Assembly (NCBI RefSeq): GCF_000426345.1
Contig: NZ_AUFE01000022.1
Coordinates: 1-64,000, forward strand
Direction: 5' to 3'
DNA from: Cupriavidus phytohabitans
GTDB taxonomy: Bacteria; Pseudomonadota; Gammaproteobacteria; Burkholderiales; Burkholderiaceae
Length of the DNA: 64,000 bases
The notes under the pieces are model-generated. The model searched no databases, was not told the DNA's origin, and saw nothing but the letters and a program-made list of their open reading frames with translations. This document shows, one piece after another, positions 18,084 through 27,731 of the stretch (positions within the stretch are counted from its first letter, which is position 1; every line of letters begins with the position of its first letter). The position numbers and the translations under genes were made by a program.

Positions 18084-18384
18084 GCGCTGGCGTTGTCCGG
18101 GCCCGGCGGGTTTACCTGCCGGTTTCGGATATGGTAAGATCGCGCGTTGACCTGCTGCATTTGATGCGGCAGGTTTTCGTTTTGCATCGACGGGATGTCG
18201 CATAAAGCACATCCGGTGGTCGATGTACTGTAAATGCTTTCAGCGTCGCACCCGGCCACATCCGGCCAGGACGCGCTTCATAAGCCCACCGTCCGTCACG
18301 GTCTTCCCAGTGTTCTGGGAGGCACTGCGTTGACGGACTCGCGGCGCGTCAAGAAGGCGCCGTGATAGACCAAAGGAAGACAAC
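18084..18384 (+). other. Structured region between rpsK and rpsD
   Basis: This 301-bp gap has no reading frame of note. An 11-bp hairpin with one U-G pair (18150-18160 with 18164-18174) is followed by TTTCGTTTT and looks like an intrinsic terminator or attenuator. Further on, GTCCGTCA (18291-18298) pairs with TGACGGAC (18331-18338), enclosing an inner hairpin TCCCAG/CTGGGA (18305-18320). A weak TTTACC/TAAGAT promoter pair at 18111-18140 is possible. The nested structure lies about 45 bases before rpsD. Confidence 0.5.
18150..18183 (+). terminator. Terminator or attenuator between rpsK and rpsD
   Basis: ACCTGCTGCAT (18150-18160), a three-base loop and ATGCGGCAGGT (18164-18174) form an 11-bp stem, with the run TTTCGTTTT after it. 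It would reduce or end transcription from rpsM-rpsK into rpsD-rpoA-rplQ. Confidence 0.65.
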
Positions 18385-19008
18385 GTGGCACGTTATACCG
18401 GCCCGAAGGCCAAACTTTCCCGCCGTGAAGGCACCGACCTGTTCCTGAAGAGCTCGCGTCGCTCGCTCGCCGACAAGTGCAAGCTGGACAGCAAGCCGGG
18501 CCAGCACGGCCGCACCTCGGGTGCCCGCACCTCCGATTACGGCAACCAGCTGCGTGAAAAGCAGAAGGTCAAGCGCATCTACGGCGTGCTCGAGCGCCAG
18601 TTCCGCCGCTACTTCGCAGAAGCCGACCGCCGCAAGGGCAACACCGGCGAAAACCTGCTGCAACTGCTGGAATCGCGCCTGGACAACGTGGTGTACCGCA
18701 TGGGCTTCGGCTCGACCCGCGCTGAAGCGCGCCAGCTGGTTTCGCACAAGGCGATCCTGGTGAACGGCCAGACCCTGAACGTGCCGTCGGCCCAGATCAA
18801 GTCGGGCGACGTCATTACCATCCGCGAGCAGTCGAAGAAGCAAGTCCGTATCGCCGAAGCGCTGTCGCTGGCCGAGCAGTCGGGCTTCCCGACCTGGGTT
18901 GCCGTTGATTCCAAGAAGTTCGAAGGCACCTTCAAGCAAGTTCCGGATCGCGCCGATATTTCCGGTGACATCAACGAAAGCCTGATCGTCGAACTGTACT
19001 CGCGTTAA
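18385..19008 (+). CDS. rpsD: 30S ribosomal protein S4
   Basis: The protein has 207 residues with a GTG start at 18385 and AAAGGAAGA upstream. The S4 RNA-binding domain is at about 97-160 ([20 protein letters not shown]). S4 initiates 30S assembly and is the autogenous repressor of the alpha operon in E. coli. A structured leader precedes this gene. Confidence 0.97.
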   Translation: MARYTGPKAKLSRREGTDLFLKSSRRSLADKCKLDSKPGQHGRTSGARTSDYGNQLREKQKVKRIYGVLERQFRRYFAEADRRKGNTGENLLQLLESRLDNVVYRMGFGSTRAEARQLVSHKAILVNGQTLNVPSAQIKSGDVITIREQSKKQVRIAEALSLAEQSGFPTWVAVDSKKFEGTFKQVPDRADISGDINESLIVELYSR

Positions 19009-19058
19009 TCCGCGAGCAGATGGCGCAGCGCTTGCGTGCTCCGCAAAGCTTCTCTTTC

Positions 19059-19108
19059 AGCCCGACGCGCGCTACGCGCGGTCGGGCTTCGCCCATCGTT
19101 GCGATGGG
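19059..19108 (+). terminator. Two hairpins between rpsD and rpoA
   Basis: AGCCCGAC (19059-19066) pairs with GTCGGGCT (19081-19088) with additional GCGCG pairing inside. A second 7-bp stem, CCCATCG/CGATGGG, follows (19092-19108). Neither has a full U-tract, so partial termination or RNA processing is the more likely role. rpoA starts at 19176. Confidence 0.45.
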
Positions 19109-19175
19109 AATTTTCAGGTTCCAAACGTCAGCCTTATCGGTGTAACGAGCCGAGGGTATTGAAAAGGACAACCTA

Positions 19176-20156
19176 ATGCAAACAGCACTCCTCAAGCCAA
19201 AAATCATCGCCGTCGAGCCTCTGGGCGACCATCACGCCAAAGTCGTGATGGAGCCGTTCGAGCGCGGCTACGGCCATACGCTCGGTAACGCCCTGCGTCG
19301 CGTGCTGCTGTCGTCGATGGTCGGCTATGCCCCGACCGAAGTCACGATCGCTGGGGTGGTCCACGAGTATTCCACCATCGACGGCGTGCAGGAAGACGTC
19401 GTCAACCTGCTGCTCAACCTGAAGGGCGTGGTGTTCAAGCTGCACAACCGTGATGAGGTCACGGTGTCGCTGCGCAAGGATGGCGAAGGCGTAGTCACGG
19501 CTGCCGATATCGAGCTGCCGCACGACGTCGAGATCATCAACCCGAACCACGTGATCGCCCATCTGTCGGCCGGCGGCAAGCTGGACATGCAGATCAAGGT
19601 CGAGCAGGGCCGTGGCTATGTGCCGGGCAACGTGCGCAAGTTTGGCGACGAGTCGGGCAAGGTCATCGGCCGCATCGTGCTGGACGCCTCGTTCTCGCCG
19701 GTGCGCCGCGTGTCGTACGCCGTTGAGTCCGCTCGCGTCGAGCAGCGTACCGACCTGGACAAGCTGGTGATGAACATCGAAACCGACGGCGTGATCTCGC
19801 CCGAGGAAGCGATCCGCCAGTCGGCCCGCATCCTGGTCGACCAGCTGTCCGTGTTCGCCGCGCTGGAAGGCACCGAGTCGGCAGCCGAGGCTGCTTCGAG
19901 CCGCACGCCGCAGATCGATCCGATCCTGCTGCGCCCGGTCGACGACCTGGAGCTGACGGTGCGTTCGGCCAACTGCCTGAAGGCCGAGAACATCTACTAC
20001 ATCGGCGACCTGATCCAGCGTACCGAGAACGAGCTGCTGAAGACCCCGAACCTGGGTCGCAAGTCGCTCAACGAGATCAAGGAAGTCCTCGCCTCGCGTG
20101 GCCTGACCCTCGGCATGAAGCTCGAGAACTGGCCGCCCGCAGGTCTGGAAAAGTAA
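19176..20156 (+). CDS. rpoA: DNA-directed RNA polymerase subunit alpha
   Basis: The protein has 326 residues. The N-terminal domain for dimerisation and beta/beta' binding is complete ([20 protein letters not shown]). A linker near residue 235 leads to the C-terminal domain, which binds UP elements and activators ([20 protein letters not shown]). ATG 19176 follows AAAAGGACAACCTA. Position in the alpha operon between rpsD and rplQ is canonical. Confidence 0.98.
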   Translation: MQTALLKPKIIAVEPLGDHHAKVVMEPFERGYGHTLGNALRRVLLSSMVGYAPTEVTIAGVVHEYSTIDGVQEDVVNLLLNLKGVVFKLHNRDEVTVSLRKDGEGVVTAADIELPHDVEIINPNHVIAHLSAGGKLDMQIKVEQGRGYVPGNVRKFGDESGKVIGRIVLDASFSPVRRVSYAVESARVEQRTDLDKLVMNIETDGVISPEEAIRQSARILVDQLSVFAALEGTESAAEAASSRTPQIDPILLRPVDDLELTVRSANCLKAENIYYIGDLIQRTENELLKTPNLGRKSLNEIKEVLASRGLTLGMKLENWPPAGLEK

Positions 20157-20164
20157 TTGTGGCG

Positions 20165-20215
20165 CAGGGGCTTAGCCCCCTGTACCGCGGTAACCGCCCT
20201 GGCTTCGGCCGGGGC
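20165..20215 (+). other. Stable hairpins between rpoA and rplQ
   Basis: CAGGGG (20165-20170) pairs with CCCCTG (20177-20182). Next, GCCCTGGC (20196-20203) pairs with GCCGGGGC (20208-20215) closing a C(UUCG)G tetraloop, one of the most stable RNA loops known. There is no U-tract. A 3' stabilising or processing element is likely. Confidence 0.5.
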
Positions 20216-20293
20216 TCGTATGACTACCGGCCCGCGTCCAGCCGTATCGGACGATAGAAGAGCTGGTCAAACACTTAACTGAAAGGAATCATC

Positions 20294-20689
20294 ATGCGTC
20301 ACCGTCATGGTCTGCGGAAACTGAACCGCACCTCGTCGCACCGCCTCGCGATGCTGCGCAACATGTCCAACTCGCTGTTCCAGCACGAGCTGATCAAGAC
20401 CACCGTGCCCAAGGCCAAGGAACTGCGCAAGGTCGTCGAGCCGCTGATCACGCTGGCCAAGAAGGACACCGTTGCCAATCGCCGCCTGGCTTTCGCCCGC
20501 CTGCGCGACCGCGACATGGTCACCAAGCTGTTCACCGAACTGGGCCCGCGCTACGCCACCCGTCCGGGCGGCTACACCCGCATCCTGAAGTTCGGCTTCC
20601 GTCAGGGCGACAACGCGCCGATGGCGCTGGTCGAACTGGTGGATCGTCCGGAAATCACCGAAGCCCCGGCTGAAGAAGCCGCGGAATAA
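20294..20689 (+). CDS. rplQ: 50S ribosomal protein L17
   Basis: The protein has 131 residues, starting [18 protein letters not shown]17 lies near the tunnel exit. The length matches the short bacterial form plus a small acidic tail (EAPAEEAAE). It is the last gene of the superoperon, before a strong terminator. Confidence 0.98.
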   Translation: MRHRHGLRKLNRTSSHRLAMLRNMSNSLFQHELIKTTVPKAKELRKVVEPLITLAKKDTVANRRLAFARLRDRDMVTKLFTELGPRYATRPGGYTRILKFGFRQGDNAPMALVELVDRPEITEAPAEEAAE

Positions 20690-20745
20690 GTGCATTTCCT
20701 GTCCGCTGCCGTCATGCGACGGTTCCGGGCACACCGCTTACAATC

Positions 20746-20776
20746 GAGCCAGGCATCCGCCTGGCTCTTTTGTTTT
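20746..20776 (+). terminator. Terminator of the ribosomal protein superoperon
   Basis: A perfect 9-bp stem (GAGCCAGGC with GCCTGGCTC, loop ATCC) followed by TTTTGTTTT lies 57 bp after rplQ. Confidence 0.92.
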
Positions 20777-20817
20777 GGGCGCCAGCCGCCATTGCCAGCC
20801 GTTCCAGGAGAGTGCCG

Positions 20818-21183
20818 ATGCCCGATGCCAGCAAGTCACCCGACCCCGCCGAGGTGCTCGTGGTGATCACCAATACCCCGGATGACGAGACCGCGGCGCG
20901 GCTGTCCCGGGCCGTGCTGGAGGCGCGCGCGGCGGCCTGCGTGAACCGTCTGGCCCCGGTGGAATCCGAGTACTGGTGGCAAGGCGTGCTGGAGCAGGCG
21001 CGGGAATGGCCGCTGCTGATCAAAACCACGCGCGCGCGTTACGCTGCACTCGAGGCGGTGATCCGGCAACATCACCCCTATGACGTGCCGGAGATTATCG
21101 CAGTGCCGGTGACAGCGGGTTTTGCGCCTTACCTGGCGTGGGTCGGCACCGAGACCAATACCGGCGTGCGCCCGGCGGAATAA
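20818..21183 (+). CDS. cutA: Divalent-cation tolerance protein CutA
   Basis: The protein has 121 residues, a trimeric cytosolic protein of the CutA1 family linked with metal tolerance, though its molecular role is unsettled. Family motifs are ARAAACVNRLAPVESEYWW, LLIKTTRARY and HPYDVPEIIAVPV. The start at ATG 20818 has AGGAG seven bases upstream; the longer frame runs into the rplQ terminator. It lies before dsbD, a common pairing (cutA-dsbD/dipZ) in proteobacteria. Confidence 0.95.
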   Translation: MPDASKSPDPAEVLVVITNTPDDETAARLSRAVLEARAAACVNRLAPVESEYWWQGVLEQAREWPLLIKTTRARYAALEAVIRQHHPYDVPEIIAVPVTAGFAPYLAWVGTETNTGVRPAE

Positions 21184-21255
21184 GGGCCAATGGGACTGCC
21201 GCGCAGCAGCGGGTACGGCAGGATCGATTGCTCAGGACAGACAGGAAACAGCTTC

Positions 21256-23157
21256 ATGAACATCGGTTTGGCACTTCCGGAGCGGGCACGCGGGCTGGTC
21301 CAGGCGCGGCATATTGCCGCAGTCCTGCTGGCGGTACTGGCCTGGTTTTGCCTGGCTGGTGCGGCGCAGGCAGCGACGGAAGACGACTTCCTGCCGCCGG
21401 AGCAAGCCTTCCGCTTCGCTGCGCGCCAGATCGACGACAGCACCGTGGAGGTGCGTTTCGATGTCGCGCCCGGCTACTACATGTACCGGGAGCGATTCGC
21501 CTTTGCGACGGAGCCTGCCGCCGTGAAGCTCGGCACGCCGGACTTCCCGCCAGGCAAGGTCAAGTTCGACGATACCTTCGGCAAGGAGATGGAGACGTAT
21601 CGAGACAGCGTGACCATCCGCGTGCCGGTGGCGGCAGCGCCGGCTGACGGCAAGTGGACGCTGACGGTCACTTCGCAGGGCTGCGCCGACAAGGGCCTGT
21701 GCTATCCACCGATGGAAAGCGTCTACAAGGTCGGTAGCACCGGCCTGGCCGACCTGTTCGGCAAGCGCGGGCGCTCCGATGCGCCCGCTGCGGCCCCACT
21801 GCCGGCCCAGCCGGCTCCCGCTGCGTCGCTGCGTGCCGATGACAGCGACCGCATCGCCGGCGCGCTGGCGAGCCGCAACGTGGGCCTGATCGCGGCGCTT
21901 TTCTTCGGCCTGGGCCTGCTGCTGACCTTCACGCCGTGCGTGCTGCCGATGGTGCCGATCCTGTCGTCGATCGTCGTCGGCGAGCATGTCACGCGCAGCC
22001 GTGCGCTGGTGGTGTCGCTGGCCTATGTGCTGGGCATGGCGGTGGTGTACACCGCCGTCGGGGTAGCTGCCGGGCTGCTGGGCGAAGGCCTGTCGGCCGC
22101 GCTGCAGACGCCATGGGTGCTCGGCTTGTTCGCCGCGCTGATGGTGGCGCTGGCACTGTCGATGTTCGGCCTGTACGAGCTGCAGCTGCCGCGGCGCTGG
22201 CAGACGCGGCTGACGGAGTCGTCCAACCGCCGCCAGGGCGGCCAGGTGGCTGGTGCGGCAGCGATGGGCGCGATCTCGGCGCTGATCGTCGGCCCGTGCG
22301 TGACCGCGCCGCTGGCGGGGGCGCTGGCCTATATCGCGCAGACCCGCGACGCGGTCATCGGCGGCGCGGCGCTGTTTGCGATGGCGATCGGCATGGGCGT
22401 GCCACTGGTGCTGGTGGGCGTGGGCGCGGGCAACCTGCTGCCGCGCGCCGGCCGCTGGATGGAGGTGACCAAGCGCTTCTTCGGCTTCCTGCTGCTGGGT
22501 GTGGCGTTGTGGATGCTCGGGCCGGTGCTGCCGGCATGGACGACGATGCTGCTGCTGGCGGCGTTGCTGCTGATGGCCGCCGTGTTCCTCGGCGCGTTTG
22601 ACGGGCTCGGGGCCGATCCGCGCAACCTGGCGCGCGTGGGCAAGGGGCTTGGCGTATTGTTCGCGATCGCCGCGGCCATCGTGCTGATCGGCGTGGCGTC
22701 GGGCGGGCGCGATCCGCTGCAGCCGCTGTCGCACCTGAGCGCGGGCCGCAGTGGTGCGGAAGGCGCGAGCGCCGCCCAGGCAGTGCGCTTCGAGCGCGTG
22801 CGCAGCGTTGCCGAACTGGATGCCCGCGTGGCACAGGCCGCCGCCGCGGGCAAGCCGGTGCTGCTCGATTTCTATGCCGACTGGTGCGTCAGCTGCAAGG
22901 AAATGGAGCGCATGACCTTCGTCGACCCGCGCGTGCGCGCGCGGTTGTCCGAAATCGTGCTGCTGCAGGCGGACGTGACCGCCAACAATGCCGACGACAA
23001 GGCGCTGCTCAAGCGCTTCGGGCTGTTCGGGCCGCCAGGGATCATCCTGTTCGGGCCGGATGGGCGCGAGCGGCCGGTGCGGGTGATCGGCTACCAGTCG
23101 GCCAACCGTTTCCTGGAGAGCCTGGAGCGCGCCTTCGGCAAGCGCACCAGCACCTGA
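21256..23157 (+). CDS. dsbD: Thiol:disulfide interchange protein DsbD
   Basis: The protein has 633 residues. After a signal peptide (cleavage probably near AAQA, residues 33-36) comes the periplasmic alpha domain with the Cys143/Cys149 pair (CADKGLC). Then come eight or so membrane segments with the buried cysteines in TFTPCVLPMVP and VGPCVTAPLAG, and a C-terminal thioredoxin-like domain with CVSC at 544-547 (FYADWCVSCKEME). It carries electrons from cytosolic thioredoxin to periplasmic partners such as DsbC and cytochrome c apoprotein. That fits the cytochrome c maturation genes about 5 kb downstream. Start chosen at ATG 21256 on the signal peptide. Confidence 0.96.
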   Translation: MNIGLALPERARGLVQARHIAAVLLAVLAWFCLAGAAQAATEDDFLPPEQAFRFAARQIDDSTVEVRFDVAPGYYMYRERFAFATEPAAVKLGTPDFPPGKVKFDDTFGKEMETYRDSVTIRVPVAAAPADGKWTLTVTSQGCADKGLCYPPMESVYKVGSTGLADLFGKRGRSDAPAAAPLPAQPAPAASLRADDSDRIAGALASRNVGLIAALFFGLGLLLTFTPCVLPMVPILSSIVVGEHVTRSRALVVSLAYVLGMAVVYTAVGVAAGLLGEGLSAALQTPWVLGLFAALMVALALSMFGLYELQLPRRWQTRLTESSNRRQGGQVAGAAAMGAISALIVGPCVTAPLAGALAYIAQTRDAVIGGAALFAMAIGMGVPLVLVGVGAGNLLPRAGRWMEVTKRFFGFLLLGVALWMLGPVLPAWTTMLLLAALLLMAAVFLGAFDGLGADPRNLARVGKGLGVLFAIAAAIVLIGVASGGRDPLQPLSHLSAGRSGAEGASAAQAVRFERVRSVAELDARVAQAAAAGKPVLLDFYADWCVSCKEMERMTFVDPRVRARLSEIVLLQADVTANNADDKALLKRFGLFGPPGIILFGPDGRERPVRVIGYQSANRFLESLERAFGKRTST

Positions 23158-23177
23158 GAGGCGTACTTGCGCCTGCG

Positions 23178-24389
23178 CTAGCGCTCCAGCTGCCGCGCCA
23201 CTGCCCACAGCGCGCCCAGCACCACCACCACCGCCCCCATCAGGCCCATGGACCACCAGAATCCGTCTGGTGCCTGCAGCCACGGCATGCGCTCGAAGTT
23301 CATGCCAAAGATGCCGGTGATCAGCGTCAGCGGCATGAACAGCGCCGTGATCAGCGTCAGCATGCGCATGGTGCGGTTGGTGCGGTGGGCCACCGCCGAG
23401 AAGTGGATCTGCACCGCCGACTCGATTGAATCCTCCAGCCGGCGCGCATGCGCAAGCACGCGCTGGATATGTTCCATGACGTCGTTGATGCGCACCAGCA
23501 ACACTTCATCGCGCCCAGGGATGGCTACCGGGCCGTGCTGGTCGCTGCTGTAGCGGTTGTCCAGCAAGCTGTCGCGGAATTCCTGCAGCGCATCGCGCTG
23601 CTCCTCGCTCAGGTGTTCCAGCTTGCGCAGCTGGATGCGCGCGTCGAGCAGCCCTTCCCAACTGGAAAAACTGCGGCGCGAGTTCAGCAGCGCGCGCTGC
23701 CAGCGGTCGAGCTGGCGTGTCAGCGGGGCGCGCAGCTCGAGGTAGCGGTCCACCATCGCATTGAGCAGGCGCAGCATCAGGTCCTCGGGCCGGTTCGGCG
23801 GACGCACGCCGTGCAGCAACGGTTGGCCATTGCCGCGCGCGGGTGCCGTCTGCGGGCGCGGTGCCTGGCAAAGCTCGAGCAGGCGCTGGCGCACCTGGTC
23901 GACGGTGCGCGACGGGCCATTGCGTACCGTGACCAGCAGCGTATCGAAGACGAAGAACGTAACCGGCTGCGTATCGATCCTGGCCAGCGCGGGCAGGAAG
24001 CCGGGTGGATAACGCCGTGCGCGGGCGGTTCCATCACCCGACGTCTTGGGCGCGCCGGCCGGCGCTGGCTCCTGCGGTTCGGCCTCGGCGATTGCACGGC
24101 TGGTCTCGAAGGTCAGCTTGCGGAAGATCACCATGTCGTATGCATTGGTCGTGTCGAAATACGACGGATGCGCGGCATTGGTGGCGTCGGCCAGGTGCAG
24201 GTCGAGGATCGCGGCGCCGGCGAGCTGGCGCACATTTTCGCGCCACGCATCAGGGGCGGCGGTGACTTCCTCGGTAGAAAAGTCCGCCCACACGAACAGC
24301 GCTGCGGCATTGCCGCTGAGGAAGCTGCCCGCCTCTGCGAGCGAGGCGAGCGGGTGTACCTGGCTGGCCGAGAAGCCGAGCAGTTCCAT
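23178..24389 (-). CDS. CorA/ZntB-family divalent metal transporter
   Basis: The protein has 403 residues. A long cytosolic N-terminal domain is followed by two membrane helices at the C-terminus (LTLITALFMPLTLITGIFG and WWSMGLMGAVVVVLGALW) separated by the hallmark GMN motif (FGMNFERMPW). The sequence around the motif suggests the ZntB-like zinc branch more than the CorA magnesium branch, but substrate cannot be fixed from sequence alone. It is on the reverse strand, convergent with dsbD and with hemB upstream of it at 32 bp, so co-transcription with hemB is possible. Confidence 0.88.
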   Translation of the reverse strand: MELLGFSASQVHPLASLAEAGSFLSGNAAALFVWADFSTEEVTAAPDAWRENVRQLAGAAILDLHLADATNAAHPSYFDTTNAYDMVIFRKLTFETSRAIAEAEPQEPAPAGAPKTSGDGTARARRYPPGFLPALARIDTQPVTFFVFDTLLVTVRNGPSRTVDQVRQRLLELCQAPRPQTAPARGNGQPLLHGVRPPNRPEDLMLRLLNAMVDRYLELRAPLTRQLDRWQRALLNSRRSFSSWEGLLDARIQLRKLEHLSEEQRDALQEFRDSLLDNRYSSDQHGPVAIPGRDEVLLVRINDVMEHIQRVLAHARRLEDSIESAVQIHFSAVAHRTNRTMRMLTLITALFMPLTLITGIFGMNFERMPWLQAPDGFWWSMGLMGAVVVVLGALWAVARQLER

Positions 24390-24420
24390 AGGCGCTTGGT
24401 TCCCGATAGGGCGATACAGG

Positions 24421-25660
<1,240 letters not shown>

Positions 25661-25681
25661 CGTGCTGGCTACGCTGCGGCG

Positions 25682-26395
25682 TTATGCCGCAGGACCTTCC
25701 GAAGCGGGAGGTTCAGCCGCCGTCGGTGCCGTGACAACGTCTTGCGCCGCGTTCTTCTGCGCTTCCGGCAGGTTGAGCCACCCGGCGATCACACCCTGCG
25801 CTTCTTCGATGCCGCGACGCTTGAGGCTCGAAAACAACTGTGCCGTCAGGGGCACCGGCGTTTCAAGCTGCTCCGCATAGCCCTGCAGCATCTTGCGCGT
25901 CTCGCGCAGTGCCTTGGCGTTCTCGCTGTTGGTGAGCTTGTCGGCCTTGGTCAGCAGCACGTGGATCGGCTTGCCGGTGGGCAGGAACCACTCGACCATC
26001 TGGCAATCGAGATCGGTGAACGGCCGGCGTGCATCCATCATCAGGATCAGGCCCGACAGCTGCGGCCGCGTCTGCACGTAGTCGCTGAGCAGGCCCTGCC
26101 AGTGGTACTTGGCCGAGCCCGACACCTCTGCATAACCATAGCCGGGGAGGTCGACCAGGAACGCCTGCGGTTCCGGCGCCTTGACCGGGGCCACCGTGAA
26201 ATAGTTGATGTGCTGCGTGCGTCCGGGCGTGCGCGAGGAAAACGCCAGCCGCTTCTGGTTGCACAGGATGTTGATGGCGGTGGACTTGCCGGCGTTGGAG
26301 CGGCCGGCGAACGCGACCTCGGGAACGGCCGTGGCGGGCAGGTCCCGCAGGTGGTTGACGGTAATGAAGAAGCGGGCCTGGTGGAGAAGGGACAT
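25682..26395 (-). CDS. engB: Ribosome-biogenesis GTP-binding protein EngB (YihA/YsxC)
   Basis: The protein has 237 residues. The GTPase motifs are in order: G1 GRSNAGKS from residue 31, G2 in [12 protein letters not shown]3 DLPGYGYA, G4 LTKADKL. EngB is an essential GTPase for late 50S assembly. The protein is about 27 residues longer than E. coli YihA because of an acidic, Ala/Pro-rich tail. Start 26395 gives the usual [16 protein letters not shown]; no clear Shine-Dalgarno is visible. It is divergent from the cytochrome c4 gene. Confidence 0.95.
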   Translation of the reverse strand: MSLLHQARFFITVNHLRDLPATAVPEVAFAGRSNAGKSTAINILCNQKRLAFSSRTPGRTQHINYFTVAPVKAPEPQAFLVDLPGYGYAEVSGSAKYHWQGLLSDYVQTRPQLSGLILMMDARRPFTDLDCQMVEWFLPTGKPIHVLLTKADKLTNSENAKALRETRKMLQGYAEQLETPVPLTAQLFSSLKRRGIEEAQGVIAGWLNLPEAQKNAAQDVVTAPTAAEPPASEGPAA

Positions 26396-26902
26396 ACGCG
26401 ATAGCGGTAGGGCGGGGCGCCGCGGCGGCGCAATTGGCGCTGGCCGTGGCCGGGTTACCGCCAGGGTGGGGAGGGGTGCGGCCGGGCCGCTTGCCGGGTT
26501 TGATTTGGCGCAGCGCAAGCCCGTTTCAACACGGCACAGCAGGGCGCAAGGCATCAATCCGGCACATAACTTATTGTACAATACGCCGGTTTACGGTCTC
26601 CTGACCGGGTGACGCGCGACATCCCTTTGCCGCGTGGCTCGGCTGCCGTTGTCCGGACGGGAAGCCTCGTTGTGTCGTCCTATCGTGGGCACGGCCTTGT
26701 TTCGCATATGTGTTGCACCTCAGGTGCCGCAGCGGCGGAGCAAGGGCTGGCGGGAGTCTGCCGCCAGGCAAACCGCAGCGGATCGGTCATCCGCGCGGGT
26801 CGCCACGATGTCAGGCCTTTGTCCCGGCGCGTCCTCACCGCCGGCAGAGTGCCGGCCGGCACGCATTACGGTATCCAAAAACAATTCAGAGAAGGTGTGC
26901 GA
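26396..26902. other. Divergent intergenic region engB / cytochrome c4
   Basis: These 507 bp carry no convincing gene. A 12-bp perfect palindrome TATTGTACAATA (26572-26583) puts a TACAAT -10-like hexamer on each strand, a possible shared divergent promoter, though neither has a good -35. Beside it CGGTC-TCCT-GACCG (26594-26607) can form a hairpin. A 14-bp palindrome GTGCCGGCCGGCAC lies at 26849-26862, about 40 bp before the cytochrome start. The rest shows nothing that I recognise. Confidence 0.4.
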
Positions 26903-27562
26903 ATGAACCGCATTGCGAAGATTCTGGGTGTCCTGGCACTGGCCGTTCCTGCAGCCGCCCTTTCCGGACTGGCATCTGCCGCAGAGCAGGCCGCCGCAAA
27001 GGCCGACCCGGCCAAGGGTGAGACGCTGTACACGCAAGGCGCACCCGATCGCAATGTGCCCGCCTGCCTGAGCTGCCACGGCGCAGCCGGCAACAGCGCG
27101 GCCGCCGCCAACCCCAAGCTGGCCGCCCAGCATCCGGAATACGTCCACAAGCAACTGGCCGACTTCAAGTCCAAGGCGCGCAACAACGCAATCATGGTGC
27201 CGATGGCATCGGTGCTGACTGACGAGGAAATGCGCAACATTGGCGCCTACCTGGCCAAGCAGCCGATCAAGCCGGCCACCGCCAAGAACAAGAACACGAT
27301 CGAGGAAGGCCAGAAGATCTACCGTGGCGGTATCGCCGCCAAGGGCGTGCCGGCCTGCGCCGCCTGCCATGGCCCCACCGGCGCCGGCATTCCGGCCCAG
27401 TATCCGCGTATTGGCGGACAATGGTCGGAATACACCGAGGCACAGCTGGTGGCGTTCCGCCAGGGCACCCGCAAGAACAATTCGGTCATGACGACCATCG
27501 CCGCCAAGATGTCGGATGCCGAGATCAAGGCGGTGGCGGACTACGTCGCCGGCGTCCGGTAA
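26903..27562 (+). CDS. Dihaem cytochrome c4-type protein
   Basis: The protein has 219 residues with a signal peptide (cleavage near residue 27, ASA) and two CxxCH haem sites: CLSCH at 55-59 and CAACH at 152-156. Each half ends in a Met-containing segment (VPMASVL, NSVMTTIAAKM) that could give the sixth ligand. This two-domain layout is that of cytochrome c4, a periplasmic electron carrier to terminal oxidases. Start ATG 26903 has GAAGG upstream. The next genes, resB and ccsB, provide its haem attachment system, although a terminator separates them. Confidence 0.92.
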   Translation: MNRIAKILGVLALAVPAAALSGLASAAEQAAAKADPAKGETLYTQGAPDRNVPACLSCHGAAGNSAAAANPKLAAQHPEYVHKQLADFKSKARNNAIMVPMASVLTDEEMRNIGAYLAKQPIKPATAKNKNTIEEGQKIYRGGIAAKGVPACAACHGPTGAGIPAQYPRIGGQWSEYTEAQLVAFRQGTRKNNSVMTTIAAKMSDAEIKAVADYVAGVR

Positions 27563-27653
27563 CGACGTTAGCGCAGTACGCTGGCGCCGCCGGGCGCCGG
27601 CGCTTCGGCATGCTGCCCGCGTGGCATGCAACCGAACGCGCCAGTCAAAATCG

Positions 27654-27694
27654 AAAAGGGTGGCCTGCTCGTTCCAGCAAGTCCACCCTTTTTC
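27654..27694 (+). terminator. Terminator after the cytochrome c4 gene
   Basis: AAAAGGGTGG (27654-27663) pairs with CCACCCTTTT (27683-27692); a small inner stem shortens the loop, and the T-run follows. It lies 92 bp past the stop codon. Confidence 0.8.
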
Positions 27695-27731
27695 ATTTCA
27701 AAGCAGCACGTTGTCTTAGGTTTCACTGCAC

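Noticed and set aside
21232..23283. A 683-residue reverse frame opposite dsbD
   Set aside because: It is composed of His/Arg/Gln-rich low-complexity sequence and covers a clearly coding DsbD gene.
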